Shown here piece after piece: positions 1-8,044 of a DNA stretch of 14,391 nucleotides. Position numbers and translations under genes: made by a program. The DNA is from Bacteroidota bacterium (lineage in GTDB: Bacteria > Bacteroidota > Bacteroidia > Cytophagales > Cyclobacteriaceae): the NCBI GenBank assembly GCA_023417955.1, contig JAEZDW010000192.1, forward strand, positions 1-14,391. Direction: 5' to 3'. The notes under the pieces were generated by a model. It searched no databases. It worked only from the letters and a program-made list of their open reading frames with translations, and was not told the DNA's origin. Every line of letters begins with the position of its first letter. The stretch's first letter is position 1.

Positions 1-1235
1 CCCCCCTCCAGTTGGAGTTCAGCCAGTTCTTTGAATTGTACATCTTCAACGTTAGCACCATTAAGATCGAAATTTACTTCGCGTTTGATAATCTCCTCGG
101 TGCCCTCACTGTTCCTGAGACGTACCTTTACTTTCGCGCGTTCGCCATCACGAAGATACTCAACCTCGATTTCAGCGCCAGGTCGGTTGCGCGCCACCTG
201 TTCCTGCAGTTCCGAAACAGTATTTACGGATTTTCCCCCAACACCGACAATCACATCTTTCGATTTAAGGCCCGCTTCAGAAGCAGCAGAATTAAGATTG
301 ACCCTGTTGACAAGAACACCTTGCGTAGTATTCAATTTAAGCTGTTCGGACAGCGCCGCGTTCAAATCGGTAATCTGAATTCCGAGAAGTCCGCGTTGCA
401 CTTTACCAAACTCAAGCAGGTCGTCCATTATCTTTCGGACCAGACTTACCGGAATAGCAAATGAGTACCCCTGGTAACTTCCTGATGATGTGGCTATCGC
501 TGTATTAATCCCGATAAGCTCCCCTCTGAGATTTACAAGTGCGCCACCACTGTTTCCGGGATTGACCGCCGCATCAGTCTGAATGAATGACTCTACCTGC
601 AAACCGTTTCTATCGCGCAGAATGCCGATGTTTCTTGCTTTTGCACTTACTATCCCAGCCGTTACAGTCGAGTTGAGGTCGAATGGATTTCCAACAGCAA
701 GCACCCATTCGCCTGGCGTTATCTCATCAGAATTACCGTACGGAATAAAGGGCAAATTTTGCGCGCGTATTTTTAGCAATGCCAGGTCGGTTGTGGGATC
801 AGCACCAACAAGTTTGGCAAAGTAGCGCTGATTATTGCTCATGATGATTTCAATGTTGCTCGCGTCTTCAATTACGTGGTTGTTTGTAACAATAAAACCA
901 TCATCCGAGATGATCACACCACTGCCGCTGCTTCGCGATGGCATATCAAAGAACGATTCAAGCGGATTCAGACTAAAATCACCGGGACCATAGGAAGTAC
1001 GAATGTGCACGACGGCAGGAATTACGTCACGGGAAGTCTCAAGGAAGTTTAATCCTTTCGGAACGTTATACCCGGTATCATAGCGATGAGACGCCAGCAC
1101 ACTCTGCTGATGCTGCGCTATGGAACTATAAGATAAGTTTGAAAACTCAAAAAACCGGATGGTTACCAATGAACCAAGAATTCCGCCGACGCAGGCCGCC
1201 AGCACTATTACGAGAATTAATATTGTCCGCTTCAT
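1..1235 (-). CDS. htrA: DegP/HtrA-type periplasmic serine protease (Do family, trypsin-like plus PDZ), 3' end outside window
   Basis: Envelope protease/chaperone that degrades or refolds damaged exported proteins. The reverse-strand reading frame starts at ATG 1235-1233 (MKRTILILVIVLAACVGG), preceded by a purine-rich AGGGAAAGGG, and stays open to the window edge: 411 codons visible. The N-terminus is a short basic stretch followed by a hydrophobic segment (about residues 4-28), a signal peptide or membrane anchor. The trypsin-like domain follows from about residue 65 to 275 and shows all three catalytic residues: His120 in TNNHVI, Asp150 in TTDLALLKI, and Ser229 in NPGNSGGAL. A first PDZ domain starts near residue 281 (RGLLGIQITD) and runs to about 375. 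Family members usually have one or two PDZ domains; the rest is not visible. It lies downstream of hsp20 on the same strand but a strong terminator separates them, so it probably has its own promoter. The family assignment is secure; DegP versus DegQ cannot be decided. Confidence 0.95.
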   Translation of the reverse strand, partial: MKRTILILVIVLAACVGGILGSLVTIRFFEFSNLSYSSIAQHQQSVLASHRYDTGYNVPKGLNFLETSRDVIPAVVHIRTSYGPGDFSLNPLESFFDMPSRSSGSGVIISDDGFIVTNNHVIEDASNIEIIMSNNQRYFAKLVGADPTTDLALLKIRAQNLPFIPYGNSDEITPGEWVLAVGNPFDLNSTVTAGIVSAKARNIGILRDRNGLQVESFIQTDAAVNPGNSGGALVNLRGELIGINTAIATSSGSYQGYSFAIPVSLVRKIMDDLLEFGKVQRGLLGIQITDLNAALSEQLKLNTTQGVLVNRVNLNSAASEAGLKSKDVIVGVGGKSVNTVSELQEQVARNRPGAEIEVEYLRDGERAKVKVRLRNSEGTEEIIKREVNFDLNGANVEDVQFKELAELQLEG

Positions 1236-1276
1236 ATCGTACCCTTTCCCTTTCTGTTTAAAATCTGATGCTTACA

Positions 1277-1301
1277 GAAATATAACCTTTCTTTTTCAAA
1301 A
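1277..1301 (-). promoter_or_regulatory. possible promoter of the htrA gene
   Basis: Read on the minus strand there is a TATATTTC at 1284-1277, one base away from the Bacteroidota -7 consensus TAnnTTTG, with TTTTG at 1301-1297 upstream. The spacing between the two (12 bases) is shorter than the roughly 17-23 usual for this sigma factor, so the upstream element is doubtful. Position fits: it lies between the hsp20 terminator and the htrA start, leaving a leader of about 35 bases. Confidence 0.3.
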
Positions 1302-1381
1302 CGTTGCGGTACATCCCGCCAGCGGCAAAATCGCTTCTTCTGAAAACATAGAGAAACGACCAATGAACTTATTCGGCGACC

Positions 1382-1414
1382 AAAAAAAAAGCGTCTTCCG
1401 ATATCGGAAGACGC
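1382..1414 (-). terminator. rho-independent terminator of the hsp20 gene
   Basis: A perfect inverted repeat, gcgtcttccg-atat-cggaagacgc, occupies 1391-1414: a 10-bp stem with a 4-base loop. On the minus strand it is followed directly by nine T residues (plus-strand A tract 1382-1390). It lies about 50 bases downstream of the hsp20 stop codon and about 150 bases upstream of htrA, so it should end the hsp20 transcript and separate the two genes. Confidence 0.92.
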
Positions 1415-1461
1415 CCTTAACCTAACCTAAACCTACTTACTATAACTGAGATCGCATTGTT

Positions 1462-1902
1462 TTAGTCTACGCGAATCGTAGTTTTTTGTGTTTTCTTTTC
1501 GTCCTTAGGCAGCTTGATTTCAAGCACGCCATTAACGTAAAACGCGGTAATTTTTCCTGCGTCCACAGTATCGGGTAACGTGAAAGCGCGTTTGAAGTTG
1601 CCGTACTGCGATTCAATGGAAACGTAGTAGTTTTCTTTACGCTCGCGTGTAAACTTGCGTTCACCGCTCACCTCCAATACGTTTTCATTCACATCAATCT
1701 TAAAATCTTCCTTGCCCATCCCTGGAACGGCTATCAGGATTTCAAAACCTTTTTCATTTTCGACAATGTCTGCTCTGGGAACAAACGAGTATTGTGATCC
1801 TCCTCTGCGTGTGAGAGACTCATTGAAGAAGCGATCAATCAAACTATTGAAAGTAGCCGGTGCGAAACCGTTTACACCACTGGTGAATCGAACGATGCTC
1901 AT
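1462..1902 (-). CDS. Hsp20/alpha-crystallin family small heat-shock protein
   Basis: ATP-independent holdase that binds unfolding proteins in the cytoplasm and forms oligomers. The protein is 146 residues, normal for bacterial Hsp20. After a variable N-terminal arm (residues 1-38, with NSLIDRFFNES) the alpha-crystallin domain runs from VPRADIVENEKGF (about 41) to the end. It includes the conserved GMGKEDFKIDV and NVLEVSGER strands, and the diagnostic A-x-x-x-x-G-V-L element as AFYVNGVLEIKLPK near residues 124-137. The C-terminus (TTIRVD) contains the I-x-V type anchor. The start is ATG 1902-1900 with a good ribosome-binding site. It is transcribed alone, ending at the strong hairpin 1391-1414. 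Proximity to the HtrA protease suggests a small stress-protein neighbourhood. No CIRCE-like operator was seen upstream. Confidence 0.96.
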   Translation of the reverse strand: MSIVRFTSGVNGFAPATFNSLIDRFFNESLTRRGGSQYSFVPRADIVENEKGFEILIAVPGMGKEDFKIDVNENVLEVSGERKFTRERKENYYVSIESQYGNFKRAFTLPDTVDAGKITAFYVNGVLEIKLPKDEKKTQKTTIRVD

Positions 1903-1908
1903 AAATTT

Positions 1909-1914
1909 TCCTCT
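1909..1914 (-). promoter_or_regulatory. ribosome-binding site of hsp20
   Basis: AGAGGA on the minus strand, six bases before the ATG. It is the clearest Shine-Dalgarno sequence in the window and stands out because most other genes here have weak ones. It fixes the hsp20 start. Confidence 0.75.
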
Positions 1915-2164
1915 TTTAGATTTCTAACTGATTTAAAACTCTTTCGACTGTCCACTTCGGAAAAAGTATACCAATGAGATTTTTAAGACATAATGACTGA
2001 ATTATGCTGGCGAGAAAGGATAAATCACGTCAAAGTGACACATATTTCCTCGATTAATGTTCGTGTCCCTGGCTTGTTTGACGTGTCTATACAAATACAT
2101 CAAACGGCATTTGAAGGCGTCAGCGAAACCCTAAATTTGATTTGGATGAAAAATCATTATCTGA
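1915..2164. other. divergent intergenic region between hsp20 and the glycosyltransferase gene
   Basis: About 250 bases with no convincing gene. It should hold the promoters of hsp20 (minus) and of the glycosyltransferase (plus), but I could not place either confidently. It contains a perfect 9-bp inverted repeat, CACGTCAAA at 2026-2034 and TTTGACGTG at 2077-2085, separated by 42 bases. A 66-codon open frame at 1993-2193 looks like chance. Confidence 0.4.
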
Positions 2165-3163
2165 TTGACCAGTTGGCAAAAGATCTCTACTGAGCGCACG
2201 CCGTTAAGCCCGCCGCACATCGCACCCGTTAGTGCGCCCAATAGGCCATTCTGGTCGGTGATGATACCGGTTTACAATTCCGGTAAATATCTGGAGGAAA
2301 CCCTTCGCAGCGTCCTGCGCCAGGGGCTCCCCGACTCACAGATGCAGATCGAAGTCGTTGACGACTGTTGCACAGATATTGATGTCCAGGAACTTGTCAG
2401 ACGTGTCGGGGGCGGGCGTGTTGGCTATTATCGACAGCCGTGTAACATGGGCAATCTGCTGAACCTTGAAACGTGTCTGAACCTTTCAGTGGGGCACTAT
2501 ATCCATCTGTTGCATACAAATGACATTGTTCACGATGGGTTTTATGAGACGATTGGAGCATTGTTCGCAACATATCCCGATTTAGGCGCCGCGTTTTGTC
2601 GCTACCGGCAAATCGATTCAAATGGAAACGCCCTCTTTCATCATGAAGCTGAAGCACCGGTAGAGTGTGTTCTTGCAAACTGGCTGCAACGACTAGCTGA
2701 GCGTCAACGCGTCCAATATTCATGCATAGCGGTGAAGCGCGAGGCTTATGAACAACTCGGCGGATTCTGCGGAGTTCATCATGGCGAAGATTGGGAAATG
2801 TGGGCGCGGATCGCCACGCGCTATTCATTCGGTTATACACCCCGTGTTCTGGCATCCTACCGTCAGCACCCGGGCGCAATTTCAGAACAGACCGGCCAAT
2901 CAGGTAAGCATATTGATGATCTGATATTTGTGATGAACAAAATCAATAATTATCTGCCGACCGAACATCGCAGGGATACTCTGGCAAAAGCAAAAAAGTA
3001 TTACGCGTACTACGCCGTGCGGACTGCAGAAATTCAATGCCGGGAATCGGGAAACCACAGCGGCGTGCTGGATCAGTTACGGTTAGCCTGGCAGTTGCAC
3101 AAGGACATCCGTTTTGCCTACCTTATCCTGAAGGTATTCATAAGAAGTCTACTGAAGAGATGA
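2165..3163 (+). CDS. family 2 glycosyltransferase (GT-A fold)
   Basis: Transfers a sugar from an activated donor in the cytoplasm; acceptor and donor cannot be told from sequence. The GT2 fold is clear: SVMIPVYNSGKYLEETLRSV at about residues 31-50, the nucleotide-binding VDDCCTD near 65-71, HLLHTND near 114-120 at the position of the metal-binding DxD, and the acceptor-side GEDWEMWARI near 207-216. The C-terminal 80 residues are helical and basic (ending SLLKR), with no clear transmembrane segment. The start is TTG 2165: a TGA lies in frame directly before it, and the next candidate (GTG in WSVMIP) would cut into the first beta strand. The gene stands alone between minus-strand genes and is convergent with the cupin gene, 34 bases away. 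Oddities: Cys-Cys after VDD, and TND where close relatives usually have GDD. Confidence 0.9.
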   Translation: MTSWQKISTERTPLSPPHIAPVSAPNRPFWSVMIPVYNSGKYLEETLRSVLRQGLPDSQMQIEVVDDCCTDIDVQELVRRVGGGRVGYYRQPCNMGNLLNLETCLNLSVGHYIHLLHTNDIVHDGFYETIGALFATYPDLGAAFCRYRQIDSNGNALFHHEAEAPVECVLANWLQRLAERQRVQYSCIAVKREAYEQLGGFCGVHHGEDWEMWARIATRYSFGYTPRVLASYRQHPGAISEQTGQSGKHIDDLIFVMNKINNYLPTEHRRDTLAKAKKYYAYYAVRTAEIQCRESGNHSGVLDQLRLAWQLHKDIRFAYLILKVFIRSLLKR

Positions 3164-3197
3164 CGTGCACCAATGTGCATTAAGTTCAAACTATGCG

Positions 3198-3716
3198 TTA
3201 CCTGCCGAAATCATCCTCCAGTCGTACGATGTCATCCTCATTGGAAGGATTCTGAGGATCGGTATGCTGCCATATCTCGGCAATCATTCCCCAGGAGTCG
3301 CCCATGCCTACCAGGCGATGACGAAGCCCTCGCGGCAATTCGACAACCTTGTTTAATTCCAGCGGTTCTACCTCGCCCTGGACGTCGTTGGAACTGCGAA
3401 CGATGCCCGCGCTTCCCGCTACCAGTTTCCAAATCTCGGCGCGACGGAAATGATATTGCCAGGAAAGGCGCTTCCCCGGCTCAACCATCAATATTTTGGG
3501 ACTGAGTTTGCCAACCATTTGTGAGAGAACTACTTCCATCGCAGGGAAAAAGAAGTGGCTGAACCGTCTGGCTTGTTCCTCGTCAATTACAAGGAACCCG
3601 CCCCAGGGACGATCGAAGTCCTTGTCGACAATCGTAAAGCCGTTCTTTATCATGAAATCCTCAACCAGGGAAAACACTTCTTTCCGTGACGAGGCTTTTG
3701 AAAGGTCTAACATCAT
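3198..3716 (-). CDS. cupin protein related to type II mannose-6-phosphate isomerase
   Basis: A small single-domain cupin (172 residues from ATG 3716) whose motif order matches the isomerase domain at the C-terminus of ManC-type enzymes. These are RPWGGF at 36-41, VEPGKRLSWQYHFRRAEIW at 78-96, LPRGLRHRLVG near 128-137, and the ending EDDIVRLEDDFGR at 160-172. Probable metal ligands are Gln87, His89, Glu94 and His133. The family interconverts mannose 6-phosphate and fructose 6-phosphate. As last gene of the mannan cluster it could act after mannose 1-phosphate has been converted by a phosphomannomutase encoded elsewhere; that is inference, and Bacteroidota proteins of this type are sometimes annotated only as cupins. 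A TTG at 3743 would add nine residues; two adjacent ATG codons at 3716 and 3713 preceded by AACAAAGA seem likelier. The gap to the epimerase stop is 43 bases. Confidence 0.8.
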   Translation of the reverse strand: MMLDLSKASSRKEVFSLVEDFMIKNGFTIVDKDFDRPWGGFLVIDEEQARRFSHFFFPAMEVVLSQMVGKLSPKILMVEPGKRLSWQYHFRRAEIWKLVAGSAGIVRSSNDVQGEVEPLELNKVVELPRGLRHRLVGMGDSWGMIAEIWQHTDPQNPSNEDDIVRLEDDFGR

Positions 3717-3759
3717 TCTTTGTTTGATAGCTAAAGGGTGCAAGATAAAATTTACTTGC

Positions 3760-4962
3760 TTATACTGGTAGGCGTTTCAATAATTCCAGTAAAGCGCGAC
3801 TATTGTGATAAGGACACTTCCAGGGTCCGGCTTTGTCGTCGTCAAAACAAACGTTACCGGAAGGATCGACCCGCCAATACCACTCACCATTGACGCGATC
3901 AATCAGCTTTTCTTTAATAAAATCCCAGACGCGCCGCATCGACATCAGATACTCCGCCCTGCCCGTCAGCTGGTAAGCTTGAACAAATCCGACCAGTGCT
4001 TCCGCTTGAGGCCACCAATGAAGATCGCGATCATGATTTTCATTTATGACCGCGCCATTCGGATCCGTGCCTTCGCGATGCACGGCATCAACCATAGCAA
4101 GGGAAACGTCCCGAAGCCGGCGTAGCAACCGTTCATCATGTACTACTTCAGCCGCCTCGTATAGCAGCCAACTTCCTTCAATGTCATGACCGTAGGAAAC
4201 CGTATCGCCGCGCACGTTCCATTCTTCATCGAAGAACAAACCAAAGTGGTTGCCCTTTATTATTTTCTCAAGAAAAACGTCGACCAGGTTTATGATCTGC
4301 TTTTCTAATCCTGGATCAGGCCAGCATCGATAAAGATTTGTGTATGCTTCGAGAACATGCAAATGCGTGTTCATAGTCTTCTTCTCATTCGCGTCCTTCT
4401 CACTTAGTCGCAAGTCGTCCAGAAGCACCCATGACCGATCGAACGCCTCCAGGTAACCATTGTATGTATTGTCGAAGCTGTGGTGTTCGATTAGTCTGAA
4501 CAATTCGATTGCGAGATCGAGTGCCTCAACCTCTTTCGAAAGCATATAGTACTCCGAAAGCGCATAGATGGTAAATGCCTGGGCATAGATTTGCTTCTTG
4601 GTATTTACCGGATTTCCTTCAGAATCCACCATCCAGTACACACCTCCATGTTGACGATCAACGAAGTAACGCATCAGGTATGCGTAAGCGCGATCAGCAA
4701 AGGGGCGATATTCGTCCGAAAACACGCGCGCAGCATGAGAAAATGTCCACAGGATGCGTGTATTAAGTATAACTCCTTTGTCCGCCTTTTCTTCCAGTTT
4801 ATCGCATCCGTCTCGCCGACCGTAATACCCTCCGCGTGCTTCGTCTATCATGCGCGTTGTCCAGTAATGAAGGATGTTGTCGCGTAATTCTGCGGCGAAT
4901 TCGGCGCGAAGTTCCTGAAGCGTTTCTTTCACGTAAATCAGATTAAACGACTTTATGTTCAT
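3760..4962 (-). CDS. cellobiose 2-epimerase (AGE superfamily), acting on beta-1,4-mannobiose
   Basis: Reversibly epimerises C2 of the reducing-end sugar of beta-1,4 disaccharides; in mannan use it turns Man-beta-1,4-Man into Man-beta-1,4-Glc in the cytoplasm. The 400-residue protein has the normal length and the alpha/alpha-barrel repeats of the family. Visible signatures are RGGYYGRRD (43-51), NTRILWTFSHAARVF (67-81), MNTHLHVLEAYTNLYR (197-212), VSYGHDIEGSWLLYEAAE (255-272), HWWPQAEALVGF (315-326) and CPYHNSRALLELL (383-395). His200, His259 and His386 sit where the catalytic histidines of characterised cellobiose 2-epimerases lie. The start ATG 4962 lies inside the end of the phosphorylase gene (20-base overlap), which implies translational coupling; a GTG at 4932 is a possible alternative. 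The direct adjacency to a GH130 phosphorylase strongly supports this specificity over N-acylglucosamine 2-epimerase. Confidence 0.94.
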   Translation of the reverse strand: MNIKSFNLIYVKETLQELRAEFAAELRDNILHYWTTRMIDEARGGYYGRRDGCDKLEEKADKGVILNTRILWTFSHAARVFSDEYRPFADRAYAYLMRYFVDRQHGGVYWMVDSEGNPVNTKKQIYAQAFTIYALSEYYMLSKEVEALDLAIELFRLIEHHSFDNTYNGYLEAFDRSWVLLDDLRLSEKDANEKKTMNTHLHVLEAYTNLYRCWPDPGLEKQIINLVDVFLEKIIKGNHFGLFFDEEWNVRGDTVSYGHDIEGSWLLYEAAEVVHDERLLRRLRDVSLAMVDAVHREGTDPNGAVINENHDRDLHWWPQAEALVGFVQAYQLTGRAEYLMSMRRVWDFIKEKLIDRVNGEWYWRVDPSGNVCFDDDKAGPWKCPYHNSRALLELLKRLPV

Positions 4963-6145
4963 TCATCCACGCGAGATTACGACGGATCAGCTCTGACCGT
5001 TGTTTCACGCTCTCGGCGGAACGGTACCCGTCTTCAGGCGTATTTATGCAATAATCTACAAGTCGTTCGACGGTAGACGTGGCGACGTGCATGCGTGTAT
5101 CCGATGATCCATAATAAATGAATACGGCTCCATCAGGACGTGCAACCCAACCGTTAGCAAAGACTACGTTCGATACGTCACCGACGCGCTCTTCGCCTTC
5201 CGGTGCAATGAAATGTCCCCCTGGGCGATGAATTACCTTTGATGGATCCTGCAGATCCGTCATAAACATATAAAGCACGTAACGAAGGCCTGCCGCAGTA
5301 TTCCGGACTCCATGGGCAAGGTGTAACCATCCCTTATCCGTTTTAATTGGAGCCGGACCCTGACCGTTCTTAACCTCCTTGATGGTGTGATACAACTTCG
5401 GTTCAATAATCTTCTCGTCGGGAACAACAGCCTTCTCCATAGTGTCTACAAGCCCCCAGCCAATGCCGCCGCCTTTGCCTGCATCAATGAAACCGTCCTG
5501 TGGCCGCGTGTAGAGCGCATACTTGCCTTCCACGAACTCAGGATGCAACACGACGTTGCGTTGTTGGCCGCCGTAAGAGATCAAATCCGGGAGTCGCTCC
5601 CATTTTAGAAGATCCTTGGTACGCGCGATGCCACACATAGCGGAGGCCGCAGACTGATCGAAGTCGGGTGCGTTTGGATCACGACGTTCAGTACAGAAGA
5701 GCCCATATATCCACCCGTCTTCGTGTTTTACGAGACGCATATCATATACATTGGTATCCGGGTCATCCGTTTCAGGAAGTTCAATCGGGTAATCCCAGAA
5801 TCTGAAATTGTCAACACCATTAGCGCTTTCAGCTATCGCAAAGAATGACTTGCGATCCACACCTTCCACCCGCACTACAAGAATCACCTTATCATTCCAA
5901 AGCATAGCCCCGGAGTTAAATGCAGCATTGACGCCGATTCTTTGCATCAGATGGGGATTCTTTTCCGGATCAAGATCGTATCGCCAGAAGACCGGCGTAT
6001 GTTCAGCGGTGAGTACCGGATAAACGTAACGTTCATAAATGCCATTACCGTCCTTTTGAACCTCATTGCGCCGTGCTATAAGTTTCTCGTGCCTTTCGAA
6101 CAGCGCGCGGACTTTGTCCAGATGGTCCTTATTGACTTTGCTCAT
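4943..6145 (-). CDS. 4-O-beta-D-mannosyl-D-glucose phosphorylase (GH130 subfamily 1)
   Basis: Cleaves Man-beta-1,4-Glc with phosphate to give alpha-mannose 1-phosphate and glucose, with inversion, in the cytoplasm. The 400-residue length and the five-bladed beta-propeller motifs match the B. fragilis enzyme. Seen are NAAFNSGAMLWNDKVILVVR (73-92), VYDMRLVKHEDGWIYGLF (133-150) with Asp135 in the place of the proton-donor aspartate, QQRNVVLHPEFVEGKYALYTRP near 201-222 with its phosphate-site Arg and His, GQGPAPIKTDKGWLHLAHGV near 271-290, and DVSNVVFANGWV near 336-347. There is no signal peptide. The gene starts at ATG 6145, 15 bases after the symporter stop, and overlaps the epimerase gene by 20 bases. 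The neighbouring epimerase supplies its substrate. Subfamily 2 mannooligosaccharide phosphorylases are the main alternative, made unlikely by the partner epimerase. Confidence 0.94.
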   Translation of the reverse strand: MSKVNKDHLDKVRALFERHEKLIARRNEVQKDGNGIYERYVYPVLTAEHTPVFWRYDLDPEKNPHLMQRIGVNAAFNSGAMLWNDKVILVVRVEGVDRKSFFAIAESANGVDNFRFWDYPIELPETDDPDTNVYDMRLVKHEDGWIYGLFCTERRDPNAPDFDQSAASAMCGIARTKDLLKWERLPDLISYGGQQRNVVLHPEFVEGKYALYTRPQDGFIDAGKGGGIGWGLVDTMEKAVVPDEKIIEPKLYHTIKEVKNGQGPAPIKTDKGWLHLAHGVRNTAAGLRYVLYMFMTDLQDPSKVIHRPGGHFIAPEGEERVGDVSNVVFANGWVARPDGAVFIYYGSSDTRMHVATSTVERLVDYCINTPEDGYRSAESVKQRSELIRRNLAWMNEHKVV

Positions 6146-6160
6146 GTTGATTTTAGTTTA

Positions 6161-8044
6161 TTAGGAAACAACTTCACTCTTCTGCTTTCCGGAATCTGTT
6201 GACAACTCGGGCTGTTCGCGTTCCAGTTTGTCGTACCAATTTTTCTTGAGAATCAGCGTCGTGACCAGCAGAATCGCCATGCTGGTGAACAGTGGAAGCT
6301 CTTCACGGATGATAATATAGATTGGTGTAATCGTAAGACACGTTTGCCACACGATACCAACCGCCACATTAAACATATCGCGTTTGAAATTCCTGTTCGA
6401 CTGAAACGTGGGGTCTTCGGCGACGACCATATCATGAACCGGCTTCCAGAATCCCCATGGCCGAACTTTCCTGTAGAAATTCTTAAGCACGTCAACGTCC
6501 GCTGGCGGTGCAGCATATGTGCCCGCAAAGCAACCAATGATCGAAACAGCGAAAGTCAGCGGGAAGTAATACAACGGTAGGACGCCCTCGAAAATGAACG
6601 GAAATACCATCGATGCAAGTATACCTGCAGCCATTCCCCAGAAGTATCCATGTCCGTAAAAACGCCACCAATGCCACTTGAGAACATTCGCGGCGATATA
6701 ACCTCCGTACAACGCCGAGACGATCCATTGAATCACTTCGTTAATCGTCATAACGTAGAGACCAATGAGCGTACTGATTACAACCACTGCCAATGAGATG
6801 ATGTAGCTGTAGTTTATTAACTGCTTCCGCTCGGCATTCGGATTGATGTACTTAAGGTAGATATCGTTTATCAGATACGCGGGAGCCGCATTTACAGTAG
6901 ATGCAAACGTCGAAATAAAGGCAGCAAGTAATCCGGCAAGAAACAGACCCATCAATCCGGTTGGCACAAATTCATTAATTGCCAGCGGTAGTACGCGCTC
7001 GAAGTCAACATTATCACCCATTTCAAGAAACTCACTCCTCAGAAAGACTAATGCCAGTACGGTAAAGCCTGTGATCATGAAGTACCTCGGAAAGAGCAGC
7101 ACGAGAGACACAAAGCCACTCATCTTTGCAGCTTCCGCGGGACTCTTGGTCGCGAGAACTTTTTGCATATCATAGTTTGGCGCAGGCCCTGCCATACTTG
7201 CGAATATTCCTTTGAAGAGCATCATCATGAAGAATATTCCAAAAAGCGAAAAACCATCGGAAGCAATCTTGTTGTTCACCGACGGCATTATGTTGCTCCA
7301 ATCAAGTCCGAGCTCCCATCCGAAGAACAAATTATCCCAACCTTCAGGTACCAATGTAGAAAGCGTGGATGCATCGACGCGATTCATGGCAATTCCGCCA
7401 ATGATAAGACATGACACAGTCATGATGGTAAACTGTAACACATCAGTCCAGACAATCGACATCATCCCGCCGAGGATAACGTATAACGTTGCAATCGATG
7501 TGAGTATGATTCCATAAAAATGCGGAACATGCTCCGGGGCAAGTTCGAAGGGCACGTAAGGAGAAACCAGACTCCACGGCACAAAGGCTTCAATAAATTT
7601 GCCGATACCAATGAAGCCGTAGCTTAGAAAACCCAATGCGCTGAGAATAGCGAATGCCACAACAATAATATGCGACATACTCGAACCTGTGCCCCGGCCA
7701 AAGCGGAAACCAATCCACTCTGCCCCCGTAAGTACATTCGACCTGCGCAACCACGCCGACAGATACACCATGAGAAATATCTGATTGAATACCGGCCACA
7801 ACCAGGGCACCCACACGCTTTTTAATCCATACACAAACATCAGTGTCACCATCCACATGGTACCTGAGATATCAAACATCCCGGACGCGTTCGATAACCC
7901 CAGCATATACCACGGCAGCGTATTGCTCCCGAGGAAATAACTCTTGATATTCTGTGACGCGCGCTTCTTTAGCACAAATCCAATTACAACCGTCGCCAGC
8001 AGATAGCCGACAATGATGGATACATCAAGCAAGGACATTTTCAT
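6161..8044 (-). CDS. sodium:solute symporter (SSS family), probable mannobiose/mannooligosaccharide importer
   Basis: Inner-membrane LeuT-fold cation symporter of 627 residues with about 13-15 predicted transmembrane segments. The first helix carries LGLSNASGMFDISG (48-61), the sodium- and substrate-site region of the family. Other SSS landmarks are LTGAEWIGFRFGRG near 104-117, GGMMSIVWTDVLQ (191-203), APNYDMQKVLATKSPAEAAK (287-306), and AGLLAAFISTFASTVNAAPA (369-388) with the serine/threonine cluster of the second sodium-site helix. The C-terminus adds two more hydrophobic segments and a charged tail. The start ATG 8044 overlaps the mannanase stop as ATGA, and the next gene follows after 15 bases. 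In the B. fragilis mannan operon a symporter occupies the same place, so mannobiose is the expected cargo; substrate and coupling ion are inferred, not readable from the sequence. Confidence 0.93.
   Translation of the reverse strand: MKMSLLDVSIIVGYLLATVVIGFVLKKRASQNIKSYFLGSNTLPWYMLGLSNASGMFDISGTMWMVTLMFVYGLKSVWVPWLWPVFNQIFLMVYLSAWLRRSNVLTGAEWIGFRFGRGTGSSMSHIIVVAFAILSALGFLSYGFIGIGKFIEAFVPWSLVSPYVPFELAPEHVPHFYGIILTSIATLYVILGGMMSIVWTDVLQFTIMTVSCLIIGGIAMNRVDASTLSTLVPEGWDNLFFGWELGLDWSNIMPSVNNKIASDGFSLFGIFFMMMLFKGIFASMAGPAPNYDMQKVLATKSPAEAAKMSGFVSLVLLFPRYFMITGFTVLALVFLRSEFLEMGDNVDFERVLPLAINEFVPTGLMGLFLAGLLAAFISTFASTVNAAPAYLINDIYLKYINPNAERKQLINYSYIISLAVVVISTLIGLYVMTINEVIQWIVSALYGGYIAANVLKWHWWRFYGHGYFWGMAAGILASMVFPFIFEGVLPLYYFPLTFAVSIIGCFAGTYAAPPADVDVLKNFYRKVRPWGFWKPVHDMVVAEDPTFQSNRNFKRDMFNVAVGIVWQTCLTITPIYIIIREELPLFTSMAILLVTTLILKKNWYDKLEREQPELSTDSGKQKSEVVS

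Noticed and set aside
12..464. Plus-strand open frames of 150 and 115 codons over the protease gene
   Set aside because: They lie antisense to clear HtrA PDZ and protease sequence and show no protein family features.
1415..1440. CTAACC-like short repeats after the hsp20 terminator
   Set aside because: Only two or three imperfect copies; too short and degenerate to call a repeat element.
1993..2193. 66-codon plus-strand open frame before the glycosyltransferase
   Set aside because: No recognisable features, overlaps the glycosyltransferase start in another frame, and no ribosome site was seen.
2397..2879. 160-codon minus-strand open frame opposite the glycosyltransferase
   Set aside because: Antisense shadow of conserved GT2 codons; composition rich in Arg and His as expected from such shadows.
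3166..3180. Hairpin TGCAC-CAAT-GTGCA between the convergent glycosyltransferase and cupin genes as a terminator
   Set aside because: The stem is only five base pairs and no T tract follows on either strand.
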